Origin: Candidatus Bathyarchaeota archaeon
GTDB lineage: Archaea; Thermoproteota; Bathyarchaeia; TCS64
DNA length: 53,151 nt
Direction of reading: 5' to 3'
Assembly: GCA_018396865.1 (NCBI GenBank)
Contig: JAGTRB010000003.1
Span: forward strand, 72,575 to 125,725
The translations under genes and the position numbers were made by a program. The notes under the pieces were generated by a model, which made no database searches, was not told the DNA's origin, and saw nothing but the letters and a program-made list of their open reading frames with translations. The number at the start of each line of letters is the position of its first letter. The stretch's first letter is position 1. Positions 1 through 8,568 of the stretch are shown piece after piece.

Positions 1-15
1 ATCTCACCTTATCTG

Positions 16-47
16 GGCTTTTTCTGAATTATATTCAGATATAAGCC
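16..47. repeat. Imperfect AT-rich hairpin at left edge
   Basis: The core TCTGAAT-TAT-ATTCAGA (23-39) is a perfect 7-bp dyad. It is extended by GGCTT at 16-20 and AAGCC at 43-47, giving an imperfect 32-bp hairpin. It may be a terminator of a gene outside the window or part of the dyad-rich control region to its right. No gene is seen in 1-303. Confidence 0.35.
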
Positions 48-69
48 TTCTCTGTCGAATTAAGGAAAT

Positions 70-159
70 ATTTCCCATCTATGGGAAATAAAAAGACCTT
101 TTTTCCCATTTCTAGGAAACATTCCCCAAAGGTGGAAAATGTTTCCCAAAAATGGGAAA
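70..159. repeat. Array of four TTTCCCA-type inverted repeats
   Basis: Four dyads occur in 90 bp. Positions 70-89 form a perfect 9-bp-arm palindrome (ATTTCCCAT, 2-nt spacer, ATGGGAAAT). Positions 102-119 are TTTCCCA...TAGGAAA with one mismatch. Positions 120-141 are an imperfect CATTCCCC...GGAAAATG. Positions 142-159 are TTTCCCA, 4-nt spacer, TGGGAAA, perfect. The dyad centres lie at about 79.5, 110.5, 130.5 and 150.5, so spacings are 31, 20 and 20 bp, close to whole helical turns. This suggests cooperative binding of a dimeric protein on one DNA face. The region has no gene. An origin-recognition-box role is an alternative, because the last dyad is followed by a short G run, but no cdc6 gene is visible here. 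Confidence 0.7.
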
Positions 160-303
160 AAGGGAATTGATGCAGTTGGCCATGAATCCCATCTCCTTCA
201 AGACTTGAATCCCAGAGTGTTAAGGTAGGGAGGGGTTTAATATGGAATAATGGGTCCCTAGCTTTAGGGAGGGATCAAATACCTGGAGTGGGGGGAGCAC
301 GGC

Positions 304-1209
304 TTGAGGGCTCGGAGGGGTTTCTCAGAGGCTGAGGATCGCCTATCCCAGCTGGAGGGGAAGGCGGATATGTTGAGGGGGAATATTGAGGGGTTGAAAG
401 GGGCTCTAGAATCCCTGAGGGCTGAGAGGGACCGTCTTAATGAGTCTGCCAGGCTTCTGCGCTCCGAGGCCGCGAGGTGGAGGGAGGAGAGGGATAAGGC
501 CAATCTGGAGGCCTCCGAGATCAGGAGCCGTTTGAAGCTCCACTACGAAGAGCTGAAGGAGAAGCGGAAAAGGCTTGAGGAGCTGGAAGCCATCCTAAGA
601 GAGAGGAGGAGAAGGACTCGTCCGAAGAGGGAGATAAGGGATAGGATTACACGCCTAGAATGGGAGGTCTCCACAACCCCAACCCTCGAGATGCTGCCCA
701 GGGAGAGAGAGCTTCTGGAGAAGGCGAGGGCTCTCTACGAGGAGCTCAGAGAATGCGAGGAGCTGGAGGAGCAGAGAAACATGGCATTAATGCTGCTATC
801 AGAGATAAAGGCTATCGAGATAAGAGTCAAAGAATATAAAGAAAAATTAGTCAAGTTAAGAGAAGTTAGTAAAGAAAGACATGAAAAGATGATCATAATA
901 TATAGGAAAGCAGAGGAGGAGAAGAAAAGGGCCGACAATATTCACTCAAAAATTCTTGAAAACATTTCGGAAATGAAAAAGTTTAGAGAGGAACTAAAAG
1001 AAGTATTAAAGGAGATAAATATGGTTAAAAAAGAAATTAAAGAGAAAAGCATGATTTTGGAAGCAGAGAGAAAAATTTTAATCGAAGAAAGAAAAAAAGA
1101 GATAGCTGAAAAAGCTAGAAGAAAATTGGAGGCTGGAGGAAAGATAAGCCTTGAAGAGTTAAAGATTATATTTGAAGAGAAAGAAGAAAAAGATGGGGAT
1201 GAAGGTTGA
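304..1209 (+). CDS. Coiled-coil protein, COG1340-like
   Basis: The 301-residue product is almost entirely charged heptad-like helix (Glu/Lys/Arg rich), predicted to be a long coiled coil with no membrane segment. The central RITRLEWEVSTTP stretch (about residues 116-128) and the C-terminal ARRKLEAGGKISLEEL match my memory of the archaeal COG1340 coiled-coil family, whose function is not established. The start is TTG at 304, preceded by GGGGGGAG at 290-297. The first ~180 codons are GC-rich like the neighbours, while the remainder is strongly AT-rich with lysine-rich AAA/GAA codons, an abrupt change inside one open frame. The gene stands alone; the dyad array upstream may control it. Confident that it is coding, not of its role. 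Confidence 0.75.
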   Translation: MRARRGFSEAEDRLSQLEGKADMLRGNIEGLKGALESLRAERDRLNESARLLRSEAARWREERDKANLEASEIRSRLKLHYEELKEKRKRLEELEAILRERRRRTRPKREIRDRITRLEWEVSTTPTLEMLPRERELLEKARALYEELRECEELEEQRNMALMLLSEIKAIEIRVKEYKEKLVKLREVSKERHEKMIIIYRKAEEEKKRADNIHSKILENISEMKKFREELKEVLKEINMVKKEIKEKSMILEAERKILIEERKKEIAEKARRKLEAGGKISLEELKIIFEEKEEKDGDEG

Positions 1210-1407
1210 AAAAGTAGCTGGACAATTAAATCTAAAACTATCTCAATTATTATCATTAAAAGAAATTCAATAATTTATATTAGAGCCATCCCATAAAGAG
1301 AGTACCTATGTAAAACATCTGGATATTATCTAGGGGAGAGATCTCTCCTAGGCGTTTGATTCGATAGAGCTATAATCGGGTTGAAGGATCTCTAATCGGG
1401 TGTTACC
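1210..1407. promoter_or_regulatory. Intergenic region with likely promoter for the M24 gene
   Basis: No ORF is present. GCTATAATCGGG (about 1368-1380) resembles a TATA element roughly 35-40 nt before the TTG start at 1408. The stretch TAATCGGGT is repeated near 1373 and 1393, which might be a control site. Evidence is weak. Confidence 0.25.
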
Positions 1408-2604
1408 TTGGTTAACCTGAAGATAAGCGTTGATGAGTATAGGAGGCGAATAAGAGGGGTTCGAACCGAGATGGAGAAGAGGGGCCTCGACGCCCTGCTT
1501 CTAGTCAGCGAGAAGGCGATATTCTACCTCTCTGGCTTCACCCACATAGCTACGGAGCGGCCTGCAGCCCTCCTAGTTCCCCCCGATGGAGACCTTGTCT
1601 TCATGGGGCCCCTCCTCGAGGCAGACCATTTAAGGCATCAGACCAAGCTGATAGGGGAGGTTAGAACCTACCTAGATTACCCCGGGGAGAGGCACCCGAT
1701 AGAGCTTTTCGCGGACTGGCTTAGGGATATAGGTTATGGTAGGGCGAGGATCGGCGCTGACAACCCAGCCGGCGCCACAGGAGCCTACGGGTACACGGGT
1801 CCTCCTTTGAACGAGGTCTTGAGCGACGCAACCTTCGTCAGGGCGGGCGACATAATCTGGGAGATGAGGCTAATCAAGTCAAGGGAGGAGGTTGAGCTTA
1901 TAAAAGAGAGCGCGAAGTGGGGGAACCTCGCCCATAGGCTCCTCCAAGAGTACACGGCCCCGGGGATGTGGGATGAGGAGGTCTCCCTCATGGCATCTCT
2001 CGAGGCCTCCTCGATAATGAAGAAGGCGCTGGGGCCGGATTATGAGAAGCTCCGGGGAGGGCCTCCGGCCTCCGCCGGATTCAGGGGGCAGGTTGGATGG
2101 AAGTCGGCCATGCCCCACTCCATAAGCACAGGCAGGACAATAAGGGAGGGGGATGTCCTAGTAACTGGTGCAGATGCGGATGTCGGGGGTTACCACAGCG
2201 AGCTTGAGAGGACCATGATCGTCGGGGAGCCAAGCCCGAAGCAGAGGAGGTACTTCGAGGTGATGCTCAGGGCCCAGGAGGCGGCCATGAAGGCGATGGG
2301 CCCGGGGGTCAGGTGCAGCGAGGTCGATAGGGCTGCCAGCCGCGTGATAGTTGACGCTGGGTATGGGGGGCTGATCAGGCATCATACCGGGCATGGAATA
2401 GGTTTGGAGGGGCATGAGCCTCCATGGCTGGATGTAGGGAACAACGTTGAGCTGAGGCCGGGGATGGTGGTTAGCTGCGAGCCTGGGATCTACGAGATCG
2501 GGTTCGGGGGCTTCCGCCACTCAGATACCGTGCTGATAACCGAGGATGGGGCTGAGGTCATAACCTACTATCCAAGGGAGATAGAGGAGCTTACCATAAG
2601 GTGA
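1408..2604 (+). CDS. M24 (aminopeptidase P/creatinase-like) family protein with altered metal site
   Basis: This 398-residue protein has the two-domain layout of M24 'pita-bread' enzymes: an N-terminal creatinase-like domain (about 1-150) and a C-terminal catalytic fold (about 160-398). Landmark motifs are GGYHSELERT, HHTGHGIGLEGHEPP, CEPGIYE and GFRHSDTVLITEDG. In metal-dependent members the ligands are two Asp, one His and two Glu. Here the first Asp position appears to be Gly, the second is Glu (SELERT instead of SDxTRT), and the final RIED Glu is Ser (RHSD). The His and one Glu remain. This pattern resembles metal-independent members such as creatinase, so Xaa-Pro peptidase activity should not be assumed. 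The start is TTG at 1408. It stands upstream of nreA in the same direction with its own promoter. Confidence 0.85.
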   Translation: MVNLKISVDEYRRRIRGVRTEMEKRGLDALLLVSEKAIFYLSGFTHIATERPAALLVPPDGDLVFMGPLLEADHLRHQTKLIGEVRTYLDYPGERHPIELFADWLRDIGYGRARIGADNPAGATGAYGYTGPPLNEVLSDATFVRAGDIIWEMRLIKSREEVELIKESAKWGNLAHRLLQEYTAPGMWDEEVSLMASLEASSIMKKALGPDYEKLRGGPPASAGFRGQVGWKSAMPHSISTGRTIREGDVLVTGADADVGGYHSELERTMIVGEPSPKQRRYFEVMLRAQEAAMKAMGPGVRCSEVDRAASRVIVDAGYGGLIRHHTGHGIGLEGHEPPWLDVGNNVELRPGMVVSCEPGIYEIGFGGFRHSDTVLITEDGAEVITYYPREIEELTIR

Positions 2605-2668
2605 TACTTCCCCGAGATTCCACAACATATTAATCTCCTTTTTTGCTTATCATATATCAGGTACTGGA

Positions 2669-4018
2669 TTGCCGAAGCGTATCTCCAAACGCCTCAAGGT
2701 TTTGAACAATGTATGGCTGAGGGAGCTCGCCTTATCAGATCCAAAACTGGGCATAGACCTAGACTACACTCCCGAGCAGCTGAGGCTTCAGGCTCCCCCT
2801 GGGAGCCCTTGCATCGTCTGTAAGGGTTCTAGGCTCCTCTGCGGAAAGGCGAGCTGCCCGGTTATAGCCCGCCTCACCTCTCAGCTTAAGATATGGAGGA
2901 GCATAGGGGGGTTGACCATAGAGGGCTCCTCCCCCCCAAGCGTCTTTGTCGGTCGCTTCGGCTATCCGTATGTCTACATAGGCCCCATGGCTCCTCCTTA
3001 CCTAGGTGATACATCCATCCTAGATGCTCCGGAATACTGGTTTGGAAAGAGCATCGAGGAGATAATAGGGTTCAGGACCCAGCTGGTTAGGGGTATGTAT
3101 AGGGCACATGTCAGAAGCCCAACCAAGCCTGACAGGGTGCTGGAGAAGACCAGGGAGGTGGCCTTAGCTGAGAGCTATGTGGAGACGGAGATGAGGCTTA
3201 GAAGGCCTCCCCAGAGCAGATTCTACCTAGATGACGATGTCCAGCCCCTTGGGCCCTCCGCACCCTTGGAAGGGATAGAGGTAGGAGGACTGAGGTGGGA
3301 TAGATATATGGAGAAGGCCCATTACGATACGGACCTTAAAGCCTCTGAGGCCATAATGGTGCTTTACAGCTCCAATGTGCCCTTGACTAGGATCCAGAGG
3401 GCCTTCAGCCTTGGATGCTTCGGTATAGAGAAGAACAGGAGGCTTGTCCCTACACGTTGGAGCATAACGGCAATAGATGACATGGTCTCCAAGGAGCTTG
3501 CCAGGAGGGTAAGGGATTACCCCCTCCTTAACCAGTTTGAGGTCTATGAGTCGAACTATCTTGGAAACAGGTTCATAGTCATCCTGATGCCCGACGCTTG
3601 GAGCTATGAGGCCTACGAGGCGTGGTATCCCCAGACCCTGTGGAACCCATCCACCGACCAAGTGGCTATAGTGACTGACTGGGAGGGCCACCTGGGGAGG
3701 AGCAGCTACGCCTCCATGGGGGGATGCTACTATGCGGGTAGGCTTGCGATCCTAGAGCACCTGATGAGGGTTAGAAGGCAGGCTAGGGCCTTCATCCTTA
3801 GGGAGGCCTACCCAGACTATATCCTCCCCGTCGGGGTCTGGCAGGTGAGGGAGAATGTGAGGAACGCGGTGAGGCAGCCTCCAAAGAGCTTCAACTCCCT
3901 ACAAGAAGCTCTGAGGCATGCTATGGGGAGGCTGAGCATACCCCTAGAGCACTGGTTGAGCTCTGGCTTCCTCTTGAGGAATACCCTGAAACAGAGGAAG
4001 CTAACAGAGTTCCTATGA
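2669..4018 (+). CDS. nreA: Archaeal DNA-repair protein NreA
   Basis: The 449-residue protein matches the archaeal NreA family (formerly DUF650/DUF651), linked in Haloferax to DNA-damage repair together with PCNA. An N-terminal zinc-ribbon-like Cys set is visible (C48, C51, C58, C63; CIVCKGSRLLCGKASC). The long central part contains family stretches such as SVFVGRFGYPYVYIGP and ANWSTD-like WNPSTDQVAIVTDWEG. The C-terminus ends in KQRKLTEFL, a PCNA-interacting (PIP-type) peptide. The start is TTG at 2669, with AT-rich CTTATCATATATC about 25 nt upstream as a possible TATA region. EndoQ at 10155 ends with nearly the same peptide. Identification is strong; biochemical activity of the family is not certain. 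Confidence 0.9.
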   Translation: MPKRISKRLKVLNNVWLRELALSDPKLGIDLDYTPEQLRLQAPPGSPCIVCKGSRLLCGKASCPVIARLTSQLKIWRSIGGLTIEGSSPPSVFVGRFGYPYVYIGPMAPPYLGDTSILDAPEYWFGKSIEEIIGFRTQLVRGMYRAHVRSPTKPDRVLEKTREVALAESYVETEMRLRRPPQSRFYLDDDVQPLGPSAPLEGIEVGGLRWDRYMEKAHYDTDLKASEAIMVLYSSNVPLTRIQRAFSLGCFGIEKNRRLVPTRWSITAIDDMVSKELARRVRDYPLLNQFEVYESNYLGNRFIVILMPDAWSYEAYEAWYPQTLWNPSTDQVAIVTDWEGHLGRSSYASMGGCYYAGRLAILEHLMRVRRQARAFILREAYPDYILPVGVWQVRENVRNAVRQPPKSFNSLQEALRHAMGRLSIPLEHWLSSGFLLRNTLKQRKLTEFL

Positions 4019-4020
4019 AG

Positions 4021-4027
4021 ATTTAAA
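4021..4027 (+). promoter_or_regulatory. TATA box for pheST
   Basis: ATTTAAA lies with its centre about 30 nt before the TTG at 4054 and 33 nt before the GTG at 4057. That spacing predicts a leaderless or nearly leaderless mRNA for pheS. Confidence 0.45.
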
Positions 4028-4053
4028 GGGGCTATAGAACTCCTTAATGGTGC

Positions 4054-5583
4054 TTGGTGAGGCCCTTGGATCCTAAGCTGATGGCTTCAAGCCTACATGA
4101 GAATGAGAGGAAGATAATGAGGGTTCTCAATGAAAGGAAGGCCGCCACCTTCGAGGAGTTGAGCCTCGCCACCGATCTAAACAGGGATGCGGTGGAGAAG
4201 GCCTGCGCCTGGGCTGAGTCTAAGGGGATAATAGAGGTGGAGAAGAGGAGCCGGAGGTTCTTCCAGTTATCTGAGGAGGGGGCCCTATACGCGGAGGAGG
4301 GGCTTCCTGAGAAGAGGCTGATAAGGATGGCGATGGAGGGCTTAACGGAGATTGAAGCCCTTAGGGAGGCCTTCCCCCTCCTTAACATAGCCCTGATATG
4401 GGTTAGGAGGAATGGCTGGGCCGAAGTAAAGGATGGGAGGATCGAGCTGACGAAAGAAGGGGTCGAGGCCTCAACCGAGGAGACTGTGGATGAGAGGATA
4501 ATAAAGAGGCTGAGTTTGAGCCCGACTGGAGAGGAGGAGCTAGAGGATCTGATGGATAGAGTCAGCCTCCTCCTAAGGAGGGGCCTGATCAGGAGTTCTG
4601 AGAGGGTTGAGAAGGTCGCGAGGCTGACGGAGTTGGGTATAACCTTAATCCCCTTCCTAGAGGAGGTCGAGGTGATCGCTCAGCTTACCCCTGAACATCT
4701 TCGCACCCGCTCCTGGACCAAGGCAGCCTTCCAGAGATATGACGTGAAGCTCCCCGCCCCGAGGATCTACCCTGGCAAGAGGCACTTCGTCAGCCAAGTC
4801 ATTGATTACATACGCCGATTCTGGGTTGAGCTGGGGTTCAGGGAGATGAAGGGTCCCATAGTGGAGCTCGCCTTCTGGAACTTCGACGCCCTCTTCCAAC
4901 CCCAAGACCATCCTGCAAGGGACCTAGCTGACACCTTCTACATGAAGACTCCGAGGAGCGGGAGGCTCCCAGACCCGGAGCTCGTGAGGAGGGTCAAGGA
5001 GACCCATGAGAATGGATGGACCACCGGCTCCACGGGGTGGGGCTACAGTTGGGATCCTGAGCTTGCCGGGAGATGCTGCCTCAGAACCCACACCACCAGC
5101 CTGTCAGCCCTGGCCATATCGAGGCTGAGGGAGGAGGATCTGCCGGCGAAGTTCTTCTCGGTAGGTAGGGTATTCAGGAATGAGACCATAGACTGGAACC
5201 ATCTGATAGAGTTCTACCAGACCGACGGGATAGTGATTGGGGATGGGGTCACCTTCCGCCACATGCTTGGGTACCTCAAGGAGTACCTTGAGAGGATGGG
5301 GGTGGAGAGGTTCAGGTTCAGGCCTGGATACTTCCCCTACACAGAGATGTCCCTCGAGGCCGAGGTCTGGGTTGAGGAGAAGCAGTCCTGGATGGAGCTC
5401 TTCGGAGCCGGTATGTTCAGACCAGAGGTTGTCAAGCCCCTCTTCGGAAGGGAGGTCCCAGTCCTGGCTTGGGGTCCCGGATTCGACAGGATCGTTATGA
5501 GGCATTACGGGATAAACGATCTGAGAAGGCTATACAGCAACGATCTAGGGCAGCTCAGAGAGGCGAAGATCTGGCTGAGGTGA
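4054..5583 (+). CDS. pheS: Phenylalanyl-tRNA synthetase alpha subunit
   Basis: PheS charges tRNA-Phe as the catalytic subunit of a cytoplasmic alpha2beta2 class II synthetase. The 509 residues fit the long archaeal/eukaryotic form: an N-terminal winged-helix region for tRNA contact (about 1-200), then the class II core. Core signatures are RCCLRTHTTSLSALA, the GRVFRNETIDWNHLIEFYQ motif 2 stretch, and the C-terminal motif 3 region GAGMFRPEV...WGPGFDRI. The start is TTG at 4054; GTG at 4057 is an equal alternative. pheT begins 5 bp after the stop, so the two form an operon. Confidence 0.96.
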   Translation: MVRPLDPKLMASSLHENERKIMRVLNERKAATFEELSLATDLNRDAVEKACAWAESKGIIEVEKRSRRFFQLSEEGALYAEEGLPEKRLIRMAMEGLTEIEALREAFPLLNIALIWVRRNGWAEVKDGRIELTKEGVEASTEETVDERIIKRLSLSPTGEEELEDLMDRVSLLLRRGLIRSSERVEKVARLTELGITLIPFLEEVEVIAQLTPEHLRTRSWTKAAFQRYDVKLPAPRIYPGKRHFVSQVIDYIRRFWVELGFREMKGPIVELAFWNFDALFQPQDHPARDLADTFYMKTPRSGRLPDPELVRRVKETHENGWTTGSTGWGYSWDPELAGRCCLRTHTTSLSALAISRLREEDLPAKFFSVGRVFRNETIDWNHLIEFYQTDGIVIGDGVTFRHMLGYLKEYLERMGVERFRFRPGYFPYTEMSLEAEVWVEEKQSWMELFGAGMFRPEVVKPLFGREVPVLAWGPGFDRIVMRHYGINDLRRLYSNDLGQLREAKIWLR

Positions 5584-5588
5584 TGTGA

Positions 5589-7259
5589 ATGCCCGTAATA
5601 GAGGTGAAACTGGCCGACTTCCTGGAGATGCTAGGAAGAGAAGTTAAGCTGGAGGAGGTAAGGGAGACCCTACCCATGATGGGGGTCTCCTGGGAGGGGG
5701 AGACTGATGATGGCTTCATGATAGAGGTCTTCCCGAACAGGCCTGACATGCTATCGGTTGAGGGCCTAGCCAGGGCCTATGCATCCTTCATAGGGTTGAG
5801 GAGAGGGCTCAGAACCTACGAGGCCAAGCCCTCAGATTACACCGTCATTGTAGATAGGAGGGTTGAGGCCGTTAGGCCATACTTCGCCTCAGCGGTGCTC
5901 AAGGGTATAGAGTTCGACGACGCCCTCATAAGGTCGATAATCCAGATGCAGGAGAAGCTCCACATCACCCATGGGAGGAAGAGGAGGAAGGTCTCAATAG
6001 GCCTCCACAACCTCGAACCTATAAGGTTTCCTGTCACCTATACGACCCGCCCGAAGGACTTCAGGTTCAGGCCCCTGGGCGAGATCCGGGTGATGAGCCT
6101 CGAGGAGATCCTCACGAGGACATCAAAGGGGTTGGAGTATGGCTGGATCCTGGAGGGGAAGCACGAGTACCCTATCCTCATAGACTCTAAGGGTATGGTC
6201 CTATCCATGCCACCCATAATCAACTCCGAGCATACGCGCATAGATGAGGCCACGGAGAGCATCTTCGTCGACATCACCTCCACAGACTGGAGGGCCATGA
6301 ACGAGGTGTTGAACATCATAGTCACAACCTTCGCAGATCATGGCGCCGAGATCTACACCGTCTCCAACAGGTATCATGACAGGGTGGTGGAGACCCCCAT
6401 CCTCTCACCCAGGGAGATGGAGCTGGATCCCGATTACGTCAACAAGCTCCTAGGCCTCAAGCTGAGGGATGGTGAGATCGCCTCATACCTGGAGTCGATG
6501 GGCTACGGAGTTGAGTTGGGGAACTCGTTGAGGGTTCTTGTGCCATGCTACAGGACGGATGTGATGCATCCAATAGACCTGGTCGAGGATGTGGCTATAG
6601 CCTACGGTTATGAGAGGTTTATACCGGAGATACCATCGATCCCGTCTCCTGCCGGCGAAGATACCTTAGAGGTCTTCTGTAGGCGTCTCAGGGATTTCAT
6701 GGTTGGCTTCGGCCTCCTGGAGACCATGACATTCATGATGACGAATAGGAGAAACCTCTTCGAGAGGATGTGCATGCCTCCCGAGCCTGTCGCTGAGACC
6801 GAGAACCCGAAGACGGAGGAGTACAACATCCTGAGGAATAGGCTACTACCGAGCCTCATGGAGGTCCTCAGCACGAATAAACATAACCCCTACCCCCAGA
6901 ACATCTTCGAGGTTGGAGAGGTCATCCTACTCGATGAGGGGGAGGATACAGGGGCTAGGACAGCTAAGAGGCTCGCAGTAGCCCTATGCCACTCAAAGGC
7001 CAACTTCTCGGAGATAAAGGCCCTCATGGAGTCTATCCTCAGCAACCTAGGCCTCCACGAGGTTGAGCTCGAGCCCTCAAGCCTACCATACTTCATCGAG
7101 GGGAGAGGGGTTGAAGGGAAGATAAGGGGCAAGCTCGTCTGCTGGGCTGGTGAGATAAGGCCCGAGGTGCTTGAGAATTGGGGCTTGGAGATGCCTGTCG
7201 CGGGTCTAGAGATGGATGTCGATATCGTCTATGAGTTCGCTCTCAAGATGAGAGGATGA
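5589..7259 (+). CDS. pheT: Phenylalanyl-tRNA synthetase beta subunit (archaeal type)
   Basis: PheT is the beta subunit partner of PheS. At 556 residues it is the short archaeal/eukaryotic form, lacking the bacterial N-terminal tRNA-binding extension and C-terminal anticodon-binding domain. Visible parts are the B1-like N-terminus (VEVFPNRPDMLSVEGLARA), the B3/B4 editing region (about 80-260, with KVSIGLHN and IINSEHTRI), the B5 domain (about 280-350, CYRTDVMHPIDLVEDVAIAYGY), and the catalytic-like B6/B7 module (LLETMTFMMTNRRNLFERM...NPKTEEYNILRNRLLPSLMEVL). ATG at 5589 follows TGATGTGA from the pheS stop, so translation is probably coupled. Confidence 0.96.
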   Translation: MPVIEVKLADFLEMLGREVKLEEVRETLPMMGVSWEGETDDGFMIEVFPNRPDMLSVEGLARAYASFIGLRRGLRTYEAKPSDYTVIVDRRVEAVRPYFASAVLKGIEFDDALIRSIIQMQEKLHITHGRKRRKVSIGLHNLEPIRFPVTYTTRPKDFRFRPLGEIRVMSLEEILTRTSKGLEYGWILEGKHEYPILIDSKGMVLSMPPIINSEHTRIDEATESIFVDITSTDWRAMNEVLNIIVTTFADHGAEIYTVSNRYHDRVVETPILSPREMELDPDYVNKLLGLKLRDGEIASYLESMGYGVELGNSLRVLVPCYRTDVMHPIDLVEDVAIAYGYERFIPEIPSIPSPAGEDTLEVFCRRLRDFMVGFGLLETMTFMMTNRRNLFERMCMPPEPVAETENPKTEEYNILRNRLLPSLMEVLSTNKHNPYPQNIFEVGEVILLDEGEDTGARTAKRLAVALCHSKANFSEIKALMESILSNLGLHEVELEPSSLPYFIEGRGVEGKIRGKLVCWAGEIRPEVLENWGLEMPVAGLEMDVDIVYEFALKMRG

Positions 7260-7290
7260 CCCCCCACACCATGTTCTCCCCTGGAGGGGC

Positions 7291-7298
7291 TATTAAAA
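7291..7298 (+). promoter_or_regulatory. TATA-like element for the DMT transporter
   Basis: TATTAAAA lies about 45 nt upstream of the ATG at 7339, in the 79-bp gap after pheT. It would give a short leader of roughly 20 nt. Confidence 0.35.
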
Positions 7299-7338
7299 CC
7301 GGTGTTTATCCCATCCTTTCGGGTAGGAGGCCTATCGT

Positions 7339-8208
7339 ATGAGCCGAGGGCCCAAGTTGCCTCCCAAGGCCGTCCTCCTCGTCAGCATAGCCGCAGTCTC
7401 CACGGCCTCTATCCTCATAAGGATGAGTTCGGCTCACCCCCTAGCGATAGCAGCCTACCGGATGATAATATCCACCCTCATCCTAGCCCCCTTCCTCATA
7501 CTCTCCGGTGAGCCCCATGGGTTGAGAGATCTGGATCGCAACGTGCTCTTGAAGTTGATAGGCGCCGGATTTTTCCTAGCCCTCCACTTCGCCACCTGGA
7601 TCAGCAGCCTAAGCCTCACCTCCGTCACCAGCTCTGTCATCTTCGTCCACCTCGACCCTGTATTTGTCGCCTTCATATCCCACTTCATCCTAGGGGAGAG
7701 AATAACACGGCGGATGCTCCTCGGCATCATAACAGCCGTCTCAGGGGCGTCCCTCATAGCCCTAGAAGATATAGGGCTAGGGGAGGGTAATCTACAGGGC
7801 GACCTATTGTCCCTTATAGGGGCCCTCATGCTCGGCCTCTACATCCTAAGTGGGAGGAGGTTGAGGCAGTCTTTAGACCTGCTCACCTACGTTGTGCCGG
7901 TCTACGGCACAGCCGCCACAATATTAACTGCAGGCTGCCTCATAGCAGGGGTTCCATTCACCTACCAATCAAGAGAATACATCCTCTTCACAGCCATAGC
8001 CCTAGTTCCCATGATCTTCGGCCACACCCTATACAACTGGGCGCTTAGATACCTCAAAGCCTCAATAGTCTCAACAAGCCTCCTGGGCGAGCCCGTGGGG
8101 GCTTCAATACTAGCATTCCTCCTACTCGGCGAGAAGCCCACACCAGTAATGCTCCTCGGGGCCCTCATAACACTGATAGGAATCTACATCTGCATTAGAA
8201 GTAGCTGA
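7339..8208 (+). CDS. EamA/DMT-superfamily transporter
   Basis: The 289-residue protein has about ten hydrophobic helices arranged as two EamA repeats (about 8-140 and 150-286). This is the drug/metabolite transporter layout, usually an exporter of amino acids or other small metabolites. Repeat signatures include LHFATWISSLSLTSVTSSVIFVHLDPVFVAFISHFILGE in repeat 1 (read by region) and WALRYLKASIVSTSLLGEPVGASILAFLLLGE in repeat 2. The N-terminus (MSRGPKLPPKAVLL) is cytoplasmic and basic. Substrate cannot be told from sequence. The gene is the last intact one before the decay zone starting at about 8210. Confidence 0.88.
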   Translation: MSRGPKLPPKAVLLVSIAAVSTASILIRMSSAHPLAIAAYRMIISTLILAPFLILSGEPHGLRDLDRNVLLKLIGAGFFLALHFATWISSLSLTSVTSSVIFVHLDPVFVAFISHFILGERITRRMLLGIITAVSGASLIALEDIGLGEGNLQGDLLSLIGALMLGLYILSGRRLRQSLDLLTYVVPVYGTAATILTAGCLIAGVPFTYQSREYILFTAIALVPMIFGHTLYNWALRYLKASIVSTSLLGEPVGASILAFLLLGEKPTPVMLLGALITLIGIYICIRSS

Positions 8209-8273
8209 AAGATTAAAAATCATGAAGAAATTTTAAATGGGAGAACACAAGTTTTCTCTATAATAAATAGTAA

Positions 8274-8524
8274 GTGAATTTTAATGAACAAATTGATGGG
8301 ATGATTAGGGATCGGCTCTCTAAAACAGTCCATGAGGAATGGAGATATTTAAAGCGACACCCCTACCATCAGATCGAGTTCATCCATCACTATGCACTTC
8401 TTTGGGAGATATCTACCGAAATCAGGGCTAGTATTGGACGCCGGTGGAGGCCCTGAGTAGTATACTATTGAGCTTGCTAAGCTTGAATATGATGTAGTTT
8501 TGTTGGATCTTGTTCCTGTTATGC
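8274..8524 (+). pseudogene. Broken copy of a SAM-dependent methyltransferase gene
   Basis: The opening reads MNFNEQIDGMIRDRLSKTVHEEWRYLKRHPYHQIEF, close to the start of the intact methyltransferase at 14043. After about codon 36 the frame shifts (near 8380-8395). The next frame continues with YLPKSGLVLDAGGGPE, then an in-frame TAG at 8458-8460, then YTIELAKLEYDVVLLDLVPVM. Homology to the intact gene ends near 8524. The N-terminal half including SAM motif I is thus present with one frameshift and one stop, and the rest is missing. It lies in a region holding other gene fragments. Confidence 0.85.
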
Positions 8525-8568
8525 ATTTTTTATTTCACTTCCCAGCATCCTTCTCTGCAGGTGTGCAG

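Noticed and set aside
1-300. Replication origin
   Set aside because: Dyads and an AT-rich hairpin are suggestive, but no Orc1/Cdc6 gene is present and the repeats do not match a known origin box well enough. Kept only as an alternative.
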